Shown: positions 8,274-18,024, counted from the first letter of the stretch. The stretch is 64,000 bases of DNA from JAYODW01 sp038116745 (GCA_038116745.1 JAYODW010000007.1:1-64000); one strand, 5' to 3'. Numbers and translations are program-made. The notes: generated by a model from the letters alone, not told the origin.

Positions 8274-9947
8274 TTAGAAAAGCCCGGTGATACGCCCGGC
8301 CAAATCAACGTCAATCCGTTCCGCTGCCGGCGAGCGCGGCAGTCCGGGCATGGTCATCATGTTGCCGGCGAGAACAACGATGAAACCTGCGCCCGCTGAC
8401 ACACGCACCTCGCTGATTTCAACCTCGTGGCCTTCCGGAGCGCCGCGCTGGCTGGGGTCAGTGGAAAAGGACATCTGTGTTTTTGCGATGCAGACAGGGA
8501 AGTCAGGGTAGCGCTGTCCGAGTGTTTCAATCTCCTGGCGTACTTTAGGCGTAGCGCTGATACCCGAAGCGCCATAAATGGTCGTCGCAACCGTACGGAT
8601 CTTGTCCCACAGCGCGAGCTCGTCGGCGTACACGTAACGGTGCGGATCTTTGTTGGCCTCAATGCGCGCCAGTACTGCCCGCGCGAGATCTTCCGCACCG
8701 CGTCCCCCGTCTGCCCAGTGTCGGGCCACGACCGCTTCGGCGCCCAGTGCGGCAGCACGCTCCTGCAACACCGTCACCTCGTCATCCGTGTCGTTCGAAA
8801 AGTGGTTAATGCACACTATGCAGGGCAGCCCATAGTGCTCGGTGATGTTGCGTAGGTGGCGTTCGAGATTGACGCAGCCTGCGCGCAGAGCATCGATGTT
8901 CTCCTCGTTGAGCCGCTCAACGCTGACACCGCCGTGGTACTTGAGCGCGCGCGCCGTGGCAACGAGCACCGCGGCCCGGGGCCGCAGCCCCGTCATGCGG
9001 CACTTGATATCAATGAACTTCTCCGCGCCCAGGTCAGCACCGAAGCCTGCTTCTGTGACCACGTAATCAGCGAGCTTGAGCGCGGTGCGGGTAGCGGTCA
9101 CCGAATTGCAGCCGTGGGCAATGTTGGCAAAGGGGCCGCCGTGCACGAGGGCAAGGTTGTTCTCCAGCGTCTGCACGATGTTAGGGCTGATTGCGTCTTT
9201 CAGCAGGGCGGTCATGGCTCCATGTGCCTTGAGATCAGACGCGGTAACTGGGGCTCTGTCGCCCTGGGTGTAGCCGACCACAATCCGGCCCAGGCGCTGT
9301 TTGAGGTCTTCCAGAGAGGTTGCAAGGCAGAAGATTGCCATGACCTCGGAGGCTACTGTGATGTCGAAACCGCCTTCTCTGACATAGCCGTTAGCGGTGC
9401 CGCCCAAACCCAGGACGACCTGGCGCAGCGCGCGATCGTTCATGTCCACGACGCGCTTGAAGGTGATCAACCGCGGATCGATCCCAAGCGCGTTACCGTG
9501 GTTGATGTGGTTATCGATCATCGCGGCGAGGAGATTGTGCGCTGCGCCGATCGCGTGAAAATCGCCCGTGAAATGTAGGTTGATGTCTTCCATCGGGACA
9601 ACCTGCGCGTAGCCGCCACCTGCTGCTCCTCCCTTCACGCCAAAACACGGGCCCAGCGAGGGTTCGCGTAAACACATGATGGTCTGATGGCCCAGGCGAT
9701 TCATTGCATCACCGAGTCCGACCGTAGTGGTGGTTTTGCCTTCACCGGCGGGCGTGGGACTGATTGCGGTTACCAGTATGAGATTGCCGTCCTCACGTGC
9801 TTCCAGTTCCCGGATGTAATCGAGCGATAGTTTCGCTTTGAAGTGTCCATAGGGGACCAGATGTTCAGGCGGAATGGCAAAGCGCTTTTCAGCGAGCTGC
9901 GCGACCGGCTGCAGGGCCGCGGCCTGTGCAATTTCGATATCTGACAT
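8274..9947 (-). CDS. fhs: Formate-tetrahydrofolate ligase
   Basis: 557 residues, full length for FTHFS. ATP-dependent formation of 10-formyl-THF from formate and tetrahydrofolate. The nucleotide-binding loop TPAGEGKTTTTVGLG covers residues 65-79. The family signatures GVKGGAAGGGYAQV and ANIAHGCNSV are present. It supplies formyl units for purine synthesis (PurF, PurL and PurB are in the same window) or allows formate assimilation. It is transcribed away from the CLC channel gene across a 262-bp divergent region. Start ATG 9947 is followed by the typical MSDIEIAQ N-terminus. Confidence 0.96.
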   Translation of the reverse strand: MSDIEIAQAAALQPVAQLAEKRFAIPPEHLVPYGHFKAKLSLDYIRELEAREDGNLILVTAISPTPAGEGKTTTTVGLGDAMNRLGHQTIMCLREPSLGPCFGVKGGAAGGGYAQVVPMEDINLHFTGDFHAIGAAHNLLAAMIDNHINHGNALGIDPRLITFKRVVDMNDRALRQVVLGLGGTANGYVREGGFDITVASEVMAIFCLATSLEDLKQRLGRIVVGYTQGDRAPVTASDLKAHGAMTALLKDAISPNIVQTLENNLALVHGGPFANIAHGCNSVTATRTALKLADYVVTEAGFGADLGAEKFIDIKCRMTGLRPRAAVLVATARALKYHGGVSVERLNEENIDALRAGCVNLERHLRNITEHYGLPCIVCINHFSNDTDDEVTVLQERAAALGAEAVVARHWADGGRGAEDLARAVLARIEANKDPHRYVYADELALWDKIRTVATTIYGASGISATPKVRQEIETLGQRYPDFPVCIAKTQMSFSTDPSQRGAPEGHEVEISEVRVSAGAGFIVVLAGNMMTMPGLPRSPAAERIDVDLAGRITGLF

Positions 9948-10209
9948 GCGTTATCCTTCGTTAAAAGTGATCTTCCCGGGTCGGTACCAGGGGCGATGCC
10001 GGGCGTTGCTCCGGGGGAGAAAATTGCGGCCGGGCAGGAAGCAGCTGGCTGAATGTGCAGGCGGTCCGGCGATGCTCAGAACCACGCGTGGCCCTGAAGG
10101 CAAGGCAGACAGCGCCCGCGCCTCCGTGGAGTTTAGCAACTGTTCCCTGCCGCCTGAGAGGCGAGCAACGTCGTGAGCATGATTTTTCGAGCCGAACATT
10201 GAAGTCAGG
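9948..10209. promoter_or_regulatory. Divergent fhs/CLC intergenic region
   Basis: 262 bp between two divergently transcribed genes, so promoters for both must lie here. No near-consensus sigma70 pair was found on either strand. On the minus strand a CTCTCAGGC string resembles part of a glycine aptamer, but the other conserved aptamer blocks are missing (see rejected items). Confidence 0.3.
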
Positions 10210-11976
10210 ATGCGCCTGAGCCGTCTGGATTTCCGCGCTCTGAAAACCCGGCTGTCGGGGCGGCTGGAGATTTATCATCGACGCCTCGCAGCTTTTCAGG
10301 CGGACGGCGTACTCGCGTTGCTCGGCCTGCTTACGGGGCTGGTACCGGGCGTCATCATCGTCTTGTTCCGCTATGCCGTGATCCTGATCCAGCAGGCGTA
10401 CTCGCCCGGCATGTCTGCTGAAGCATTCGAATCTCTCGGGCCGTGGATGCGATTTGGCCTGCCCTGTATGGGCGGACTGTTGATCGGTGTCGTGTTGTGG
10501 CGTCTGCCGGCGTCCGCCCGAACAGTGGGCGTGGTGCACGTTCTTGAGCGACTGCAATACCACCAGGGGCATATGCCCGCGCTCAATTTTCTCGTGCAGT
10601 TTTTCGGCGGAGCGCTTGCACTGGCCACCGGGCAGTCGGTGGGCAGGGAGGGTCCGAGCGTGCATCTCGGGGCGGCGGCTGCCAGCCTGATGGGTCGCCG
10701 CCTGGGGATCCCGGATAACAGTCTGCGCACGCTGATCGCGTGTGGCGCCGCCGCTGCGATCGCGGCCTCTTTCAACACTCCGCTCGCCGGCGTGGTGTTT
10801 GCGATGGAGGTTGTGATGGCGGAGTACACCATCGCAGGATTCGTTCCTGTCATCCTGGCGGCCGTTAGCGCGACCACCGTCAGCCATGCCGTGTTCGGTG
10901 CCGATACGGCGTTTATCGTTCCTCATCTCGGTCTGGGATCGAAATGGGAGCTCGGGTACATCGCCCTTATGGGGGTGATGGTGGGACTCAGCTCTGCTGC
11001 CTTTGTGCGCTTGGTCGGTCGCGCCGCAACTCTGGCGGGTAGTCTGCATATCGTGGCCCGAATGGCAGCCTGCGGCGGTCTGGTTGGCGTGCTCGGCGTT
11101 CTGGTGCCCGAGACCCTGGGGCTTGGCTATGACACCGTGGATCTGGTGCTGGCTGGGAAGCTTGGCTTCAGCTTGATGTTGCTGATTTTTGTAGCCAAAT
11201 TCTGTGCAACGGGACTCTGCGTCGCGGCAAGAATGCCCGGTGGGTTAATTGGACCGACCATGGTGCTGGGGAGCCTGGCCGGTGGCTGCTTTGCCGTTGT
11301 CGTCTCCGGCTTGCCGGGTTACGCCTCATCGAGCGGTCTCTACGCCATGCTGGGCATGGCCGCCATGATGGCAGCCATGCTTCGCGCTCCGCTGGCAGCG
11401 CTGCTCGCACTGCTTGAGCTGACTGGCAATCCATTGATCATTCTGCCCGGCATGATGGCAGTCGTGTCGGCTGCGCTCGCGGCCAATCGCGTCTTCGGGC
11501 AGGATTCGATTTTTGTTCAGATGCTGCGCGACGCCGGGTTGGATCTGCGCCACGACCCCGTGGCGCAGAGTTTGCGAAGGGTTGGCGTGGCCGCTGTGAT
11601 GAATCGCAACATCGAGCGGGCGGAACGGCACGTTGACGTACCCTCGGCAAGGGAGTTACTGGTACGTGGACCGCAATGGGTCGTTGTTGAAAACGCCGAC
11701 AAGGGTGCTTTCTTATTGCGCGCGGCAGATCTTGCGCGGTATTGCGCGAGCGATGGTGCTGTGGACGGGATGATCGACCTGGCGGCAGTGCCTGCTGAGC
11801 GCCTGGAGGCGCGGCCGGTGCATCTGCAGGCGACGCTGCTTGAGGCGCGCGAGATCATGAACCGAGAGACCGTGGAGGCGCTCTACGTGCAGAGACCGGT
11901 TGCACCCATGACCTACCGGGTGTTCGGGGTATTGCTGCGCGCCGATCTCGAATCCAGCTATCTTTTCAGGGCCTGA
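10210..11976 (+). CDS. CLC family chloride channel/antiporter with C-terminal CBS region
   Basis: 588 residues. The membrane part (about residues 20-425) carries the ion-filter motifs GREGP at 145-149, with E147 as the external gating glutamate, and GGLIGP at 344-349. After the last helix there is about 150 residues of soluble sequence compatible with a CBS pair, an arrangement found in many CLC proteins. Function: chloride (or proton-coupled chloride) transport across the inner membrane. Whether it is a channel or an antiporter is not decided here. ATG 10210 follows AGTCAGG. No operon partner: the next gene, pyrG, starts 132 bp later. Confidence 0.88.
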   Translation: MRLSRLDFRALKTRLSGRLEIYHRRLAAFQADGVLALLGLLTGLVPGVIIVLFRYAVILIQQAYSPGMSAEAFESLGPWMRFGLPCMGGLLIGVVLWRLPASARTVGVVHVLERLQYHQGHMPALNFLVQFFGGALALATGQSVGREGPSVHLGAAAASLMGRRLGIPDNSLRTLIACGAAAAIAASFNTPLAGVVFAMEVVMAEYTIAGFVPVILAAVSATTVSHAVFGADTAFIVPHLGLGSKWELGYIALMGVMVGLSSAAFVRLVGRAATLAGSLHIVARMAACGGLVGVLGVLVPETLGLGYDTVDLVLAGKLGFSLMLLIFVAKFCATGLCVAARMPGGLIGPTMVLGSLAGGCFAVVVSGLPGYASSSGLYAMLGMAAMMAAMLRAPLAALLALLELTGNPLIILPGMMAVVSAALAANRVFGQDSIFVQMLRDAGLDLRHDPVAQSLRRVGVAAVMNRNIERAERHVDVPSARELLVRGPQWVVVENADKGAFLLRAADLARYCASDGAVDGMIDLAAVPAERLEARPVHLQATLLEAREIMNRETVEALYVQRPVAPMTYRVFGVLLRADLESSYLFRA

Positions 11977-12108
11977 GTGCCGCTCTGGGCGGGGCGTGTT
12001 ATTGAGAATCAACCGGGCTTCTGGTAGCTTGCCCTGGTCCCGAAGGACGTGTCGTCCGACCCGTCTGACTTAGCCCGGAAATTATTTGAAGTCAATAAGT
12101 TACATCGT

Positions 12109-13767
12109 ATGACGCGCTACATATTTGTCACGGGTGGCGTCGTCTCTTCGCTCGGGAAAGGGATCGCAGCAGCATCTCTTGGTGCCATCCTCGAGGCGCG
12201 CGGGCTGGAAGTGTCGATGGTCAAGCTCGACCCCTATATCAATGTTGATCCGGGGACGATGAGTCCTTTTCAGCATGGCGAGGTGTTCGTCACGGAGGAC
12301 GGCGCAGAGACCGACCTGGACCTGGGACATTACGAACGTTTCGTCCGTTGCCGGCCGTCGAGCAACAGCAATTACACCACCGGCCGCATCTACGCCAATG
12401 TCATCCGCAAAGAACGCCAGGGAGAGTACCTCGGCGCGACGGTTCAGGTGATTCCGCACATCACGGACGAAATCATCCGTTCGATCAAACAGGGCGCTTC
12501 CGGCGCCGAGATCGCGATGATCGAAATCGGCGGAACGGTCGGCGATATCGAGTCGCTGCCCTTTCTGGAAGCCATTCGGCAGATGCGGGTCGAGCTCGGC
12601 ACTCAGCACACTCTGTTCATACATCTGACGCTGCTTCCGTTTATCGGTTCGGCAGGTGAGATCAAAACCAAGCCGACACAGCACTCGGTCAAAGAGCTGC
12701 GCTCCATTGGCATTCAGCCCGATATCCTGCTGTGTCGCGCAGACCGCGCGATGCCTGCTGCGGAACGGCGCAAGATCGCACTTTTCACTAACGTTGAAGA
12801 GCGTGCCGTGATTACGGCGCGCGACGCAGATAGCATCTACAAGATCCCCAGCATGCTGCACGCAGAAGGGCTGGACGGCATCGTTGTCGAAAAGCTCGGA
12901 CTGACCGTGCCCCCTGCAGATCTCAAGCAGTGGGACGAGGTCGTAAGAGCTCAGGAATATCCTGACCATGCGGTCGACATCGCCATGGTCGGAAAGTATG
13001 TCAACCTGACCGAGTCTTATAAGTCGCTGTCGGAGGCGTTGACCCACGCGGGGATCCACACCAGCACGAGAGTCAACATTCACTACGTTGACTCTGAGCT
13101 TATCGAGCGTGAGGGCGCGGCGTGCCTGGGCGCCATGCACGGGGTTCTGGTGCCCGGCGGTTTTGGTGAGCGAGGCATCGAAGGCAAGGTCCTCGCCGCA
13201 CAGTACGCCCGTGAGCAGGGAATTCCTTATCTCGGCATCTGTCTGGGTATGCAGGCGGCGGTCATCGAGTTCGCACGGCATTGCGCCGGCCTGAAGGGCG
13301 CCAACAGCACTGAGTTCGAGGCGGCTGCGTCACACCCGGTCATCGCTTTGATTACCGAGTGGAAAACCGCCGAGGGCTCCATAGAAATCCGCTCTGCCGA
13401 CAGCGATATCGGTGGGACGATGCGTCTCGGAGGGCAGCCCTGCAAGCTCGCGCCCGACAGTTTTGTGGCGCGTGCCTACGGTACGGACCTGATTACGGAG
13501 CGGCACCGGCATCGTTACGAGTTCAACAACACCTACACCATGGAGCTCGAGGCTGCTGGTCTGCGCATTGCCGGGCGTTCCATTGATGGGAATCTGGTGG
13601 AGATCGTTGAGATCCCGAAACACCCCTGGTTTGTCGGCTGTCAGTTTCATCCTGAATTTACCTCGACGCCGCGCGATGGCCATCCATTGTTTTCGGCGTT
13701 TATTCAGGCGGCTCTGACGCGCGGCAGTCTCGCTGGCCTTGAGTCAGCTTCTGATGCAGCTGGCTGA
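12109..13767 (+). CDS. pyrG: CTP synthase
   Basis: 552 residues. Makes CTP from UTP with ATP and glutamine. The N-terminal synthetase domain starts MTRYIFVTGGVVSSLGKG (P-loop); the C-terminal class I amidotransferase domain has the nucleophile C378 in YLGICLGMQ and His/Glu in QFHPEFTS. An upstream in-frame start exists at 12049, but ATG 12109 matches the universal N-terminus of the family and is preferred. The 3' end overlaps kdsA, and pyrG-kdsA-eno is a conserved order. Confidence 0.97.
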   Translation: MTRYIFVTGGVVSSLGKGIAAASLGAILEARGLEVSMVKLDPYINVDPGTMSPFQHGEVFVTEDGAETDLDLGHYERFVRCRPSSNSNYTTGRIYANVIRKERQGEYLGATVQVIPHITDEIIRSIKQGASGAEIAMIEIGGTVGDIESLPFLEAIRQMRVELGTQHTLFIHLTLLPFIGSAGEIKTKPTQHSVKELRSIGIQPDILLCRADRAMPAAERRKIALFTNVEERAVITARDADSIYKIPSMLHAEGLDGIVVEKLGLTVPPADLKQWDEVVRAQEYPDHAVDIAMVGKYVNLTESYKSLSEALTHAGIHTSTRVNIHYVDSELIEREGAACLGAMHGVLVPGGFGERGIEGKVLAAQYAREQGIPYLGICLGMQAAVIEFARHCAGLKGANSTEFEAAASHPVIALITEWKTAEGSIEIRSADSDIGGTMRLGGQPCKLAPDSFVARAYGTDLITERHRHRYEFNNTYTMELEAAGLRIAGRSIDGNLVEIVEIPKHPWFVGCQFHPEFTSTPRDGHPLFSAFIQAALTRGSLAGLESASDAAG

Positions 13768-14569
13768 TTTCGAGATCGGGTCGGAACGACCTTTCTTCCT
13801 CATTGCAGGTCCGTGCGTGATCGAGTCCGAGGGGCTCGTCATGGAAGTGGCGTCCGCGCTGAAGGATATGACGGCATCACTGGGGATACCTTTCATCTTC
13901 AAAGCCTCCTACGACAAGGCCAATCGCAGCTCGCATGAGAGCTACCGCGGGCCCGGTGTAGAGGAGGGACTGCGCGTTCTGGCGCGGGTGAAGTCTGAGC
14001 TTGCCGTGCCGGTGCTCACTGATGTGCACGAGGACAGTCCGCTCTCTGAGATCGCGGATGTTGTTGACGTCCTGCAGACCCCGGCCTTTCTTTGCCGGCA
14101 GACAAACTTTATCCAGAACGTGGCGCGCCAGGGGCTGCCGGTGAACATCAAGAAAGCGCAGTTTCTTGCGCCCTGGGATATGCAGAACGTTGTTGACAAG
14201 GCCAGGGCAACAGGCAACGAGCAGATCATGGTCTGCGAGCGCGGCTCGAGTTTTGGTTATAACTACCTGGTCTCTGACATGCGGTCACTGGTGGTAATGC
14301 GCGACACGGGATGCCCGGTTGTGTTCGATGCGACACACTCCGTACAGCTTCCTGGAGGCCAGGGTAAGTCGTCCGGGGGGCAGCGCGAGTTCGTTCCCGC
14401 GCTGGCGCGTGCGGCGGTGGCGGTGGGGATCTCCGGCGTGTTCATGGAAACGCATCCGTGTCCCGAAAAAGCCCTCAGTGACGGTCCCAACTCCTGGCCG
14501 CTGGCGGAGATGCCGGCTTTGCTGGAAAACCTGCGCGCTTTGGACGAGGTGACCAAACGGTCGCCGTGA
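13754..14569 (+). CDS. kdsA: 3-deoxy-8-phosphooctulonate synthase (KDO-8-P synthase)
   Basis: 271 residues. Condenses arabinose-5-phosphate and PEP to KDO-8-phosphate for the inner core of lipopolysaccharide. Motifs include IAGPCVIES near residue 18, KASYDKANRSS and PVLTDVH, typical of the class. The start is ATG 13754, 14 bp inside pyrG; a TTG at 13739 is also in frame but less likely. The overlap suggests translational coupling with pyrG. Presence of kdsA indicates an LPS-bearing Gram-negative envelope. Confidence 0.95.
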   Translation: MQLADFEIGSERPFFLIAGPCVIESEGLVMEVASALKDMTASLGIPFIFKASYDKANRSSHESYRGPGVEEGLRVLARVKSELAVPVLTDVHEDSPLSEIADVVDVLQTPAFLCRQTNFIQNVARQGLPVNIKKAQFLAPWDMQNVVDKARATGNEQIMVCERGSSFGYNYLVSDMRSLVVMRDTGCPVVFDATHSVQLPGGQGKSSGGQREFVPALARAAVAVGISGVFMETHPCPEKALSDGPNSWPLAEMPALLENLRALDEVTKRSP

Positions 14570-14617
14570 AAGGGAGTCGCGTGTCGCTCGCGGCCTGCAC
14601 CCGTTGGAGGAAAAAGA

Positions 14618-15907
14618 ATGACAGCGATCAGCGGCATCACCGCGCTTGAGATTATCGATTCCAGGGGAAACCCCACCGTGCGGGCAGAGGTGCGGACCGC
14701 GAGAGGTGCGATTGGGGCTGCTGCAGTCCCATCAGGCGCATCGACCGGGGAGCGCGAGGCGCTCGAATTGCGTGACGGCGATCCAGAGCGCTATCTGGGT
14801 AAGGGTGTGCGCAAAGCGGTGGCTAACGTCGAGGGCCCGATTGCGGCGGCACTGATCGGACACGAGGTGACGGATCAGCAGGGTCTGGACCGCCTAATGA
14901 TCGAAGTGGATGGCACCCCGAACAAGGGACAGTTGGGGGCGAATGCGATGCTGGCGGTGTCTATGGCGGCTGCGCATGCGGCGGCGGCTGAACAGGGTCA
15001 GCCGCTGTTCGCGACGTTTTGCGAGCGTGCGGAGTACCTCATGCCCGTACCGATGATGAACGTGATCAACGGCGGCGCGCACGCAAACAACAGCGTGGAC
15101 CTGCAGGAGTTCATGATACTTCCGGTAGGTGCGCCGACGTTCAGTGAAGCGCTGCGCTACGGCGCGGAGATTTTTCATGCCCTCAAAGCGCTGCTCAACG
15201 CGCGCGGCGCGAGCACGGCCGTGGGCGATGAAGGCGGCTTCGCGCCCGACCTGCCGTCGAATGAAGCGGCGCTTGAGCTGATCGTGGAGGCGATAGAAAG
15301 AGCCGGTTACGCTGTCGGTGACGACATTCTGCTGGGCCTCGATGTTGCCAGCTCGGAGTTCTTCAAAGCCGGACAGTACGACCTGGCCTCAGAGCAGCGT
15401 CAACTCGATGCGTCAGCGATGGTTGAGCTGCTCGACTCCTGGAGTCAGCGCTATCCCATCATCACCATTGAAGACGGGATGGACCAGAACGACTGGATCG
15501 GGTGGCGGCAGCTCACCGAGCGCATCGGCAGCCGCGTGCAGCTGGTCGGTGACGATCTATTCGTCACTGATGCCGCGACTCTGCAGCGCGGGATCGACGC
15601 AGGGGTTGCGAACTCTATCCTGATCAAAGTCAATCAGATCGGCACTCTGACTGAGACTTTCGCGGCCATTGAGCTGGCGCAGCAGGCGAATTACACCGCG
15701 GTCGTCTCGCATCGCTCCGGCGAGACCGAGGACGCCACCATTGCCGATATTGCGTGCGCTTATTCAACCGGACAGATCAAGACAGGGTCGATGTCGCGCT
15801 CCGACCGTATTGCCAAGTACAACCGGCTGCTGGTAATCGAAAAGATGCTTGGTTCGCGGGCGCGGTACCCCGGACGCGAGGCTTTCTACAACCTGCAGGC
15901 AGGCTGA
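14618..15907 (+). CDS. eno: Enolase
   Basis: 429 residues. Converts 2-phosphoglycerate to PEP in glycolysis, and in many bacteria is a degradosome partner. Signatures: DSRGNPTVRAEV at the N-terminus, the substrate loop SGASTGEREALEL, Mg-binding LIVEAIE/ED/DD positions (IEDGMDQND, LVGDDLFVT), catalytic Lys in LIKVNQIGT, and the SHRSGETED motif. A strong ribosome-binding site (GGAGG at 14606-14610) lies 7 bases before ATG 14618. It sits 48 bp after kdsA and 107 bp before ftsB, the conserved eno-ftsB-ispD-ispF order. Confidence 0.97.
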   Translation: MTAISGITALEIIDSRGNPTVRAEVRTARGAIGAAAVPSGASTGEREALELRDGDPERYLGKGVRKAVANVEGPIAAALIGHEVTDQQGLDRLMIEVDGTPNKGQLGANAMLAVSMAAAHAAAAEQGQPLFATFCERAEYLMPVPMMNVINGGAHANNSVDLQEFMILPVGAPTFSEALRYGAEIFHALKALLNARGASTAVGDEGGFAPDLPSNEAALELIVEAIERAGYAVGDDILLGLDVASSEFFKAGQYDLASEQRQLDASAMVELLDSWSQRYPIITIEDGMDQNDWIGWRQLTERIGSRVQLVGDDLFVTDAATLQRGIDAGVANSILIKVNQIGTLTETFAAIELAQQANYTAVVSHRSGETEDATIADIACAYSTGQIKTGSMSRSDRIAKYNRLLVIEKMLGSRARYPGREAFYNLQAG

Positions 15908-16014
15908 TGTGAAGGCGCGTGGCGGATGCTGCGCTGCCGTCACAAATATGCGGTTGATTTGCTCGGGCGGATGAGCCGTACACGGGCGCCGTTTCCTAAC
16001 CGGACCCAGTCAGG

Positions 16015-16311
16015 GTGAAATATCTCGTCGCGCTCTTCATCCTAGTGACGGCCTACCTGCAGTACCAGCTCTGGTTTGAGCGAGGCGGTGTGCTCGATGT
16101 AGCCCGGCTTGAAGATGCCGTGCGCACGCAGCGCGAAGAAATCCAGCGTTTGCGGGAACGTAACCAGGCGCTTGAAGCGGAGGTCAGTGACCTTAAGCAG
16201 GGATCTGAAGCGATTGAGGAACGGGCCCGCAGCGAGCTCGGCATGATCAAGGAAAACGAAGTGTTTATCAGGGTCACTCCCAGAGTGCCGGCTCCGGCTG
16301 AAGCGCCGTGA
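16015..16311 (+). CDS. ftsB: Cell division protein FtsB
   Basis: 98 residues, bitopic divisome protein. One membrane helix at residues 1-18 is followed by a leucine/glutamate-rich coiled coil (about 25-70) and the ERARSELGMIKENEVF motif typical of FtsB/DivIC. It forms the FtsQLB complex that activates septal peptidoglycan synthesis. The start is GTG 16015, placing MKYLVALFILVT as the membrane anchor. The stop overlaps the start of ispD by 4 bp (GTGA), indicating translational coupling. Confidence 0.93.
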   Translation: MKYLVALFILVTAYLQYQLWFERGGVLDVARLEDAVRTQREEIQRLRERNQALEAEVSDLKQGSEAIEERARSELGMIKENEVFIRVTPRVPAPAEAP

Positions 16312-17012
16312 AGCCAGCGAAGTTTTTTGCGGTCATTCCCGCCGCCGGCATCGGACGACGCGTGGGTGGCGACAGACCGAAGCAGTATCTCGAGATCGCG
16401 GGCCGCACGGTGCTTGAATGGACCGTGTCGCGAATTGCAGCGTTCGAACGGGTGAAGCGCGTGGTGATCCCGGTTGCCGCAGACGACGATTACTTCACTG
16501 CGCTCGCCTGCCGGTTGCCTGCAAAGTGCAGCGCGGTGGTTGGGGGTGCGGAACGCTGCCATTCCGTGCTCAACGGGCTCGATGCGCTGGCCGAGGAAGC
16601 AGCGCCGCGTGACTGGGTGCTGGTACATGACGCCGCGCGTCCATGCGTTCAACAGAGCGAGATTGAGCGTCTGATAGATGAGCTCGAGAACCACGACTGT
16701 GGTGGTTTGCTGGGCGTCCCGGTCCGTGACACGCTCAAGCGCTGCGACGCGCAGGGCAACGTGGTTGATACGCTGGATCGCACCGGGCTGTGGCAGGCAC
16801 AGACACCACAGATGTTCCGCTTTGCTTTGTTGCGATCGAGCCTCGAGGCGGCCCTGGCCGACGGCGCTCTGGTAACAGACGAGGCACAGGCCGTCGAGCG
16901 TGCCGGGCACAGGCCGCGCGTTGTTCTTGGACACACGGATAACCTCAAGATCACGCACCCGGACGATCTCGAGGCAGCAAACCGGATTCTGCAAACCGGG
17001 TATGAGGTTTAG
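16308..17012 (+). CDS. ispD: 2-C-methyl-D-erythritol 4-phosphate cytidylyltransferase
   Basis: 234 residues. Third step of the MEP isoprenoid pathway, producing CDP-methylerythritol. The CTP-binding signature PAAGIGRRVGGDRPKQY is at residues 11-27 with the conserved Lys25. Other motifs: VHDAARP and DTLKRCD near the middle and the C-terminal TDEAQAVE, LKITHPDDL. GTG start overlaps the ftsB stop by 4 bp. ispF follows 2 bp after its stop. Confidence 0.95.
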   Translation: MKPAKFFAVIPAAGIGRRVGGDRPKQYLEIAGRTVLEWTVSRIAAFERVKRVVIPVAADDDYFTALACRLPAKCSAVVGGAERCHSVLNGLDALAEEAAPRDWVLVHDAARPCVQQSEIERLIDELENHDCGGLLGVPVRDTLKRCDAQGNVVDTLDRTGLWQAQTPQMFRFALLRSSLEAALADGALVTDEAQAVERAGHRPRVVLGHTDNLKITHPDDLEAANRILQTGYEV

Positions 17013-17014
17013 TC

Positions 17015-17482
17015 ATGCGCATAGGCCAGGGTGTCGACGCACACAGATTCACAGACGGCGACCATGTGGTGCTCGGCGGTGTCAGCATTCCGTTTACGCA
17101 GGGCCTGGCCGCGCACTCTGACGGTGACGTGCTGCTGCATGCGATTTGTGATGCGCTCCTTGGGGCTGCTGGCCTCGGCGATATCGGGCGTCATTTCCCC
17201 GACTCAGATCCATCCTATGCCGGTGTCAGCAGCCGACGTCTGCTGCGTGAGGTCGTGGCCATGCTCGACGCCAACGGGCATCGAATTGTGAACATCGACG
17301 CTACCGTGGTTGCCGAGCAGCCGCGTGTAGCGGCGCATATTGACAGTATGCGCGGCAATATCGCCGCCGACACCGGGATTGCGCCGGATGCGGTCAACGT
17401 TAAAGGAACCACGACTGAGAGGATGGGATTTACCGGGCGCGGAGAAGGAATTGCCGCCCTCGCGGTGTGCCTGATTGATTAA
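17015..17482 (+). CDS. ispF: 2-C-methyl-D-erythritol 2,4-cyclodiphosphate synthase
   Basis: 155 residues. Converts CDP-ME-2-phosphate to MEcPP in the MEP pathway. The metal ligands D8 and H10 (QGVDAHRF) and H42 (AHSDGDVLLHA) are present, and the C-terminal TTTERMGFTGRGEGIA is the family signature. Start ATG 17015 is 2 bp after the ispD stop. The gene ends convergently with the smr gene, the last 4 bp being shared on opposite strands. Confidence 0.96.
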   Translation: MRIGQGVDAHRFTDGDHVVLGGVSIPFTQGLAAHSDGDVLLHAICDALLGAAGLGDIGRHFPDSDPSYAGVSSRRLLREVVAMLDANGHRIVNIDATVVAEQPRVAAHIDSMRGNIAADTGIAPDAVNVKGTTTERMGFTGRGEGIAALAVCLID

Positions 17483-18024
17483 GCCCGTCCAGGGACTCTG
17501 GAGGTGCTGCGCAACAGCACATCAACCGCGCCGCTGCCCCCACTGCGGTCTTTCACGGCAGCGTAGGCCAGCACCCTTGGATCCTGACGCAGCCAGTGCC
17601 GTACATGCGGTTTGAGAACGGCTCGTGCGCCCGGGGAGCTGAGTCCTTTGCCGTGAATCACCCGCACACACTGTAAACGTGACGCGCGGGCGCCATCGAG
17701 AAATTCGGCCAGAGCCGACCGCGCCTGCCCCAGATGCAGACCATGCAGGTCGAGTTCGTCAGCTACCGCCAGTCGACCGCGACGCAGTTTCCGCATTACT
17801 GAGTCCTGCACCCCCGAGCGGCAGAAGTCATCCTCGGCCTCGGAAACCGTATCTAAAGATGGATTGGTCCAGCTGTCCTCGTCGGGTTGGAGTACAGGTC
17901 GACGCTGTTCCCGGGAAGGCTGTCGGCTGCGGCGGGATGGAGGTTCAACGCCGTCGAAGTGCAGGCGACGCACCTTCCCGACCATATCTGCGAAGGAGGG
18001 GGCGTCTTTATCAGGATCTGTCAT
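17479..18024 (-). CDS. Smr-domain protein
   Basis: 181 residues. The N-terminal 85 residues are charged and probably disordered; the C-terminal Smr (MutS2-related) domain runs from about residue 85 (DELDLHGL) to the end, with the second core motif VIHGKGLSSPG. Smr domains are nucleic-acid binding and often endonucleolytic. It resembles SmrA/SmrB-type stand-alone proteins of proteobacteria (ribosome-collision or DNA nicking roles are known for relatives). ATG 18024 has GGAGAG 5 bases upstream. A terminator separates it from purL, so expression needs its own promoter or read-through. Confidence 0.88.
   Translation of the reverse strand: MTDPDKDAPSFADMVGKVRRLHFDGVEPPSRRSRQPSREQRRPVLQPDEDSWTNPSLDTVSEAEDDFCRSGVQDSVMRKLRRGRLAVADELDLHGLHLGQARSALAEFLDGARASRLQCVRVIHGKGLSSPGARAVLKPHVRHWLRQDPRVLAYAAVKDRSGGSGAVDVLLRSTSRVPGRA

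Noticed and set aside
8856..9578. Long plus-strand open frame (240 codons) inside fhs
   Set aside because: It lies antisense to a clearly conserved fhs coding region and shows no family features; a high-GC shadow.
9948..10209. Possible glycine riboswitch (CTCTCAGGC on the minus strand) upstream of fhs
   Set aside because: Only the 3' block resembles the aptamer. The GGAGAG and GAAGGAGCAA-type blocks that must precede it are absent in the upstream minus-strand sequence, including into the CLC gene.
12100..13281. Long minus-strand open frame (393 codons) inside pyrG
   Set aside because: Antisense to the conserved CTP synthase; no recognisable domain.
16053..16994. 313-codon minus-strand frame over ftsB-ispD
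   Set aside because: Shadow of ispD and ftsB, both well conserved; no signature of its own.
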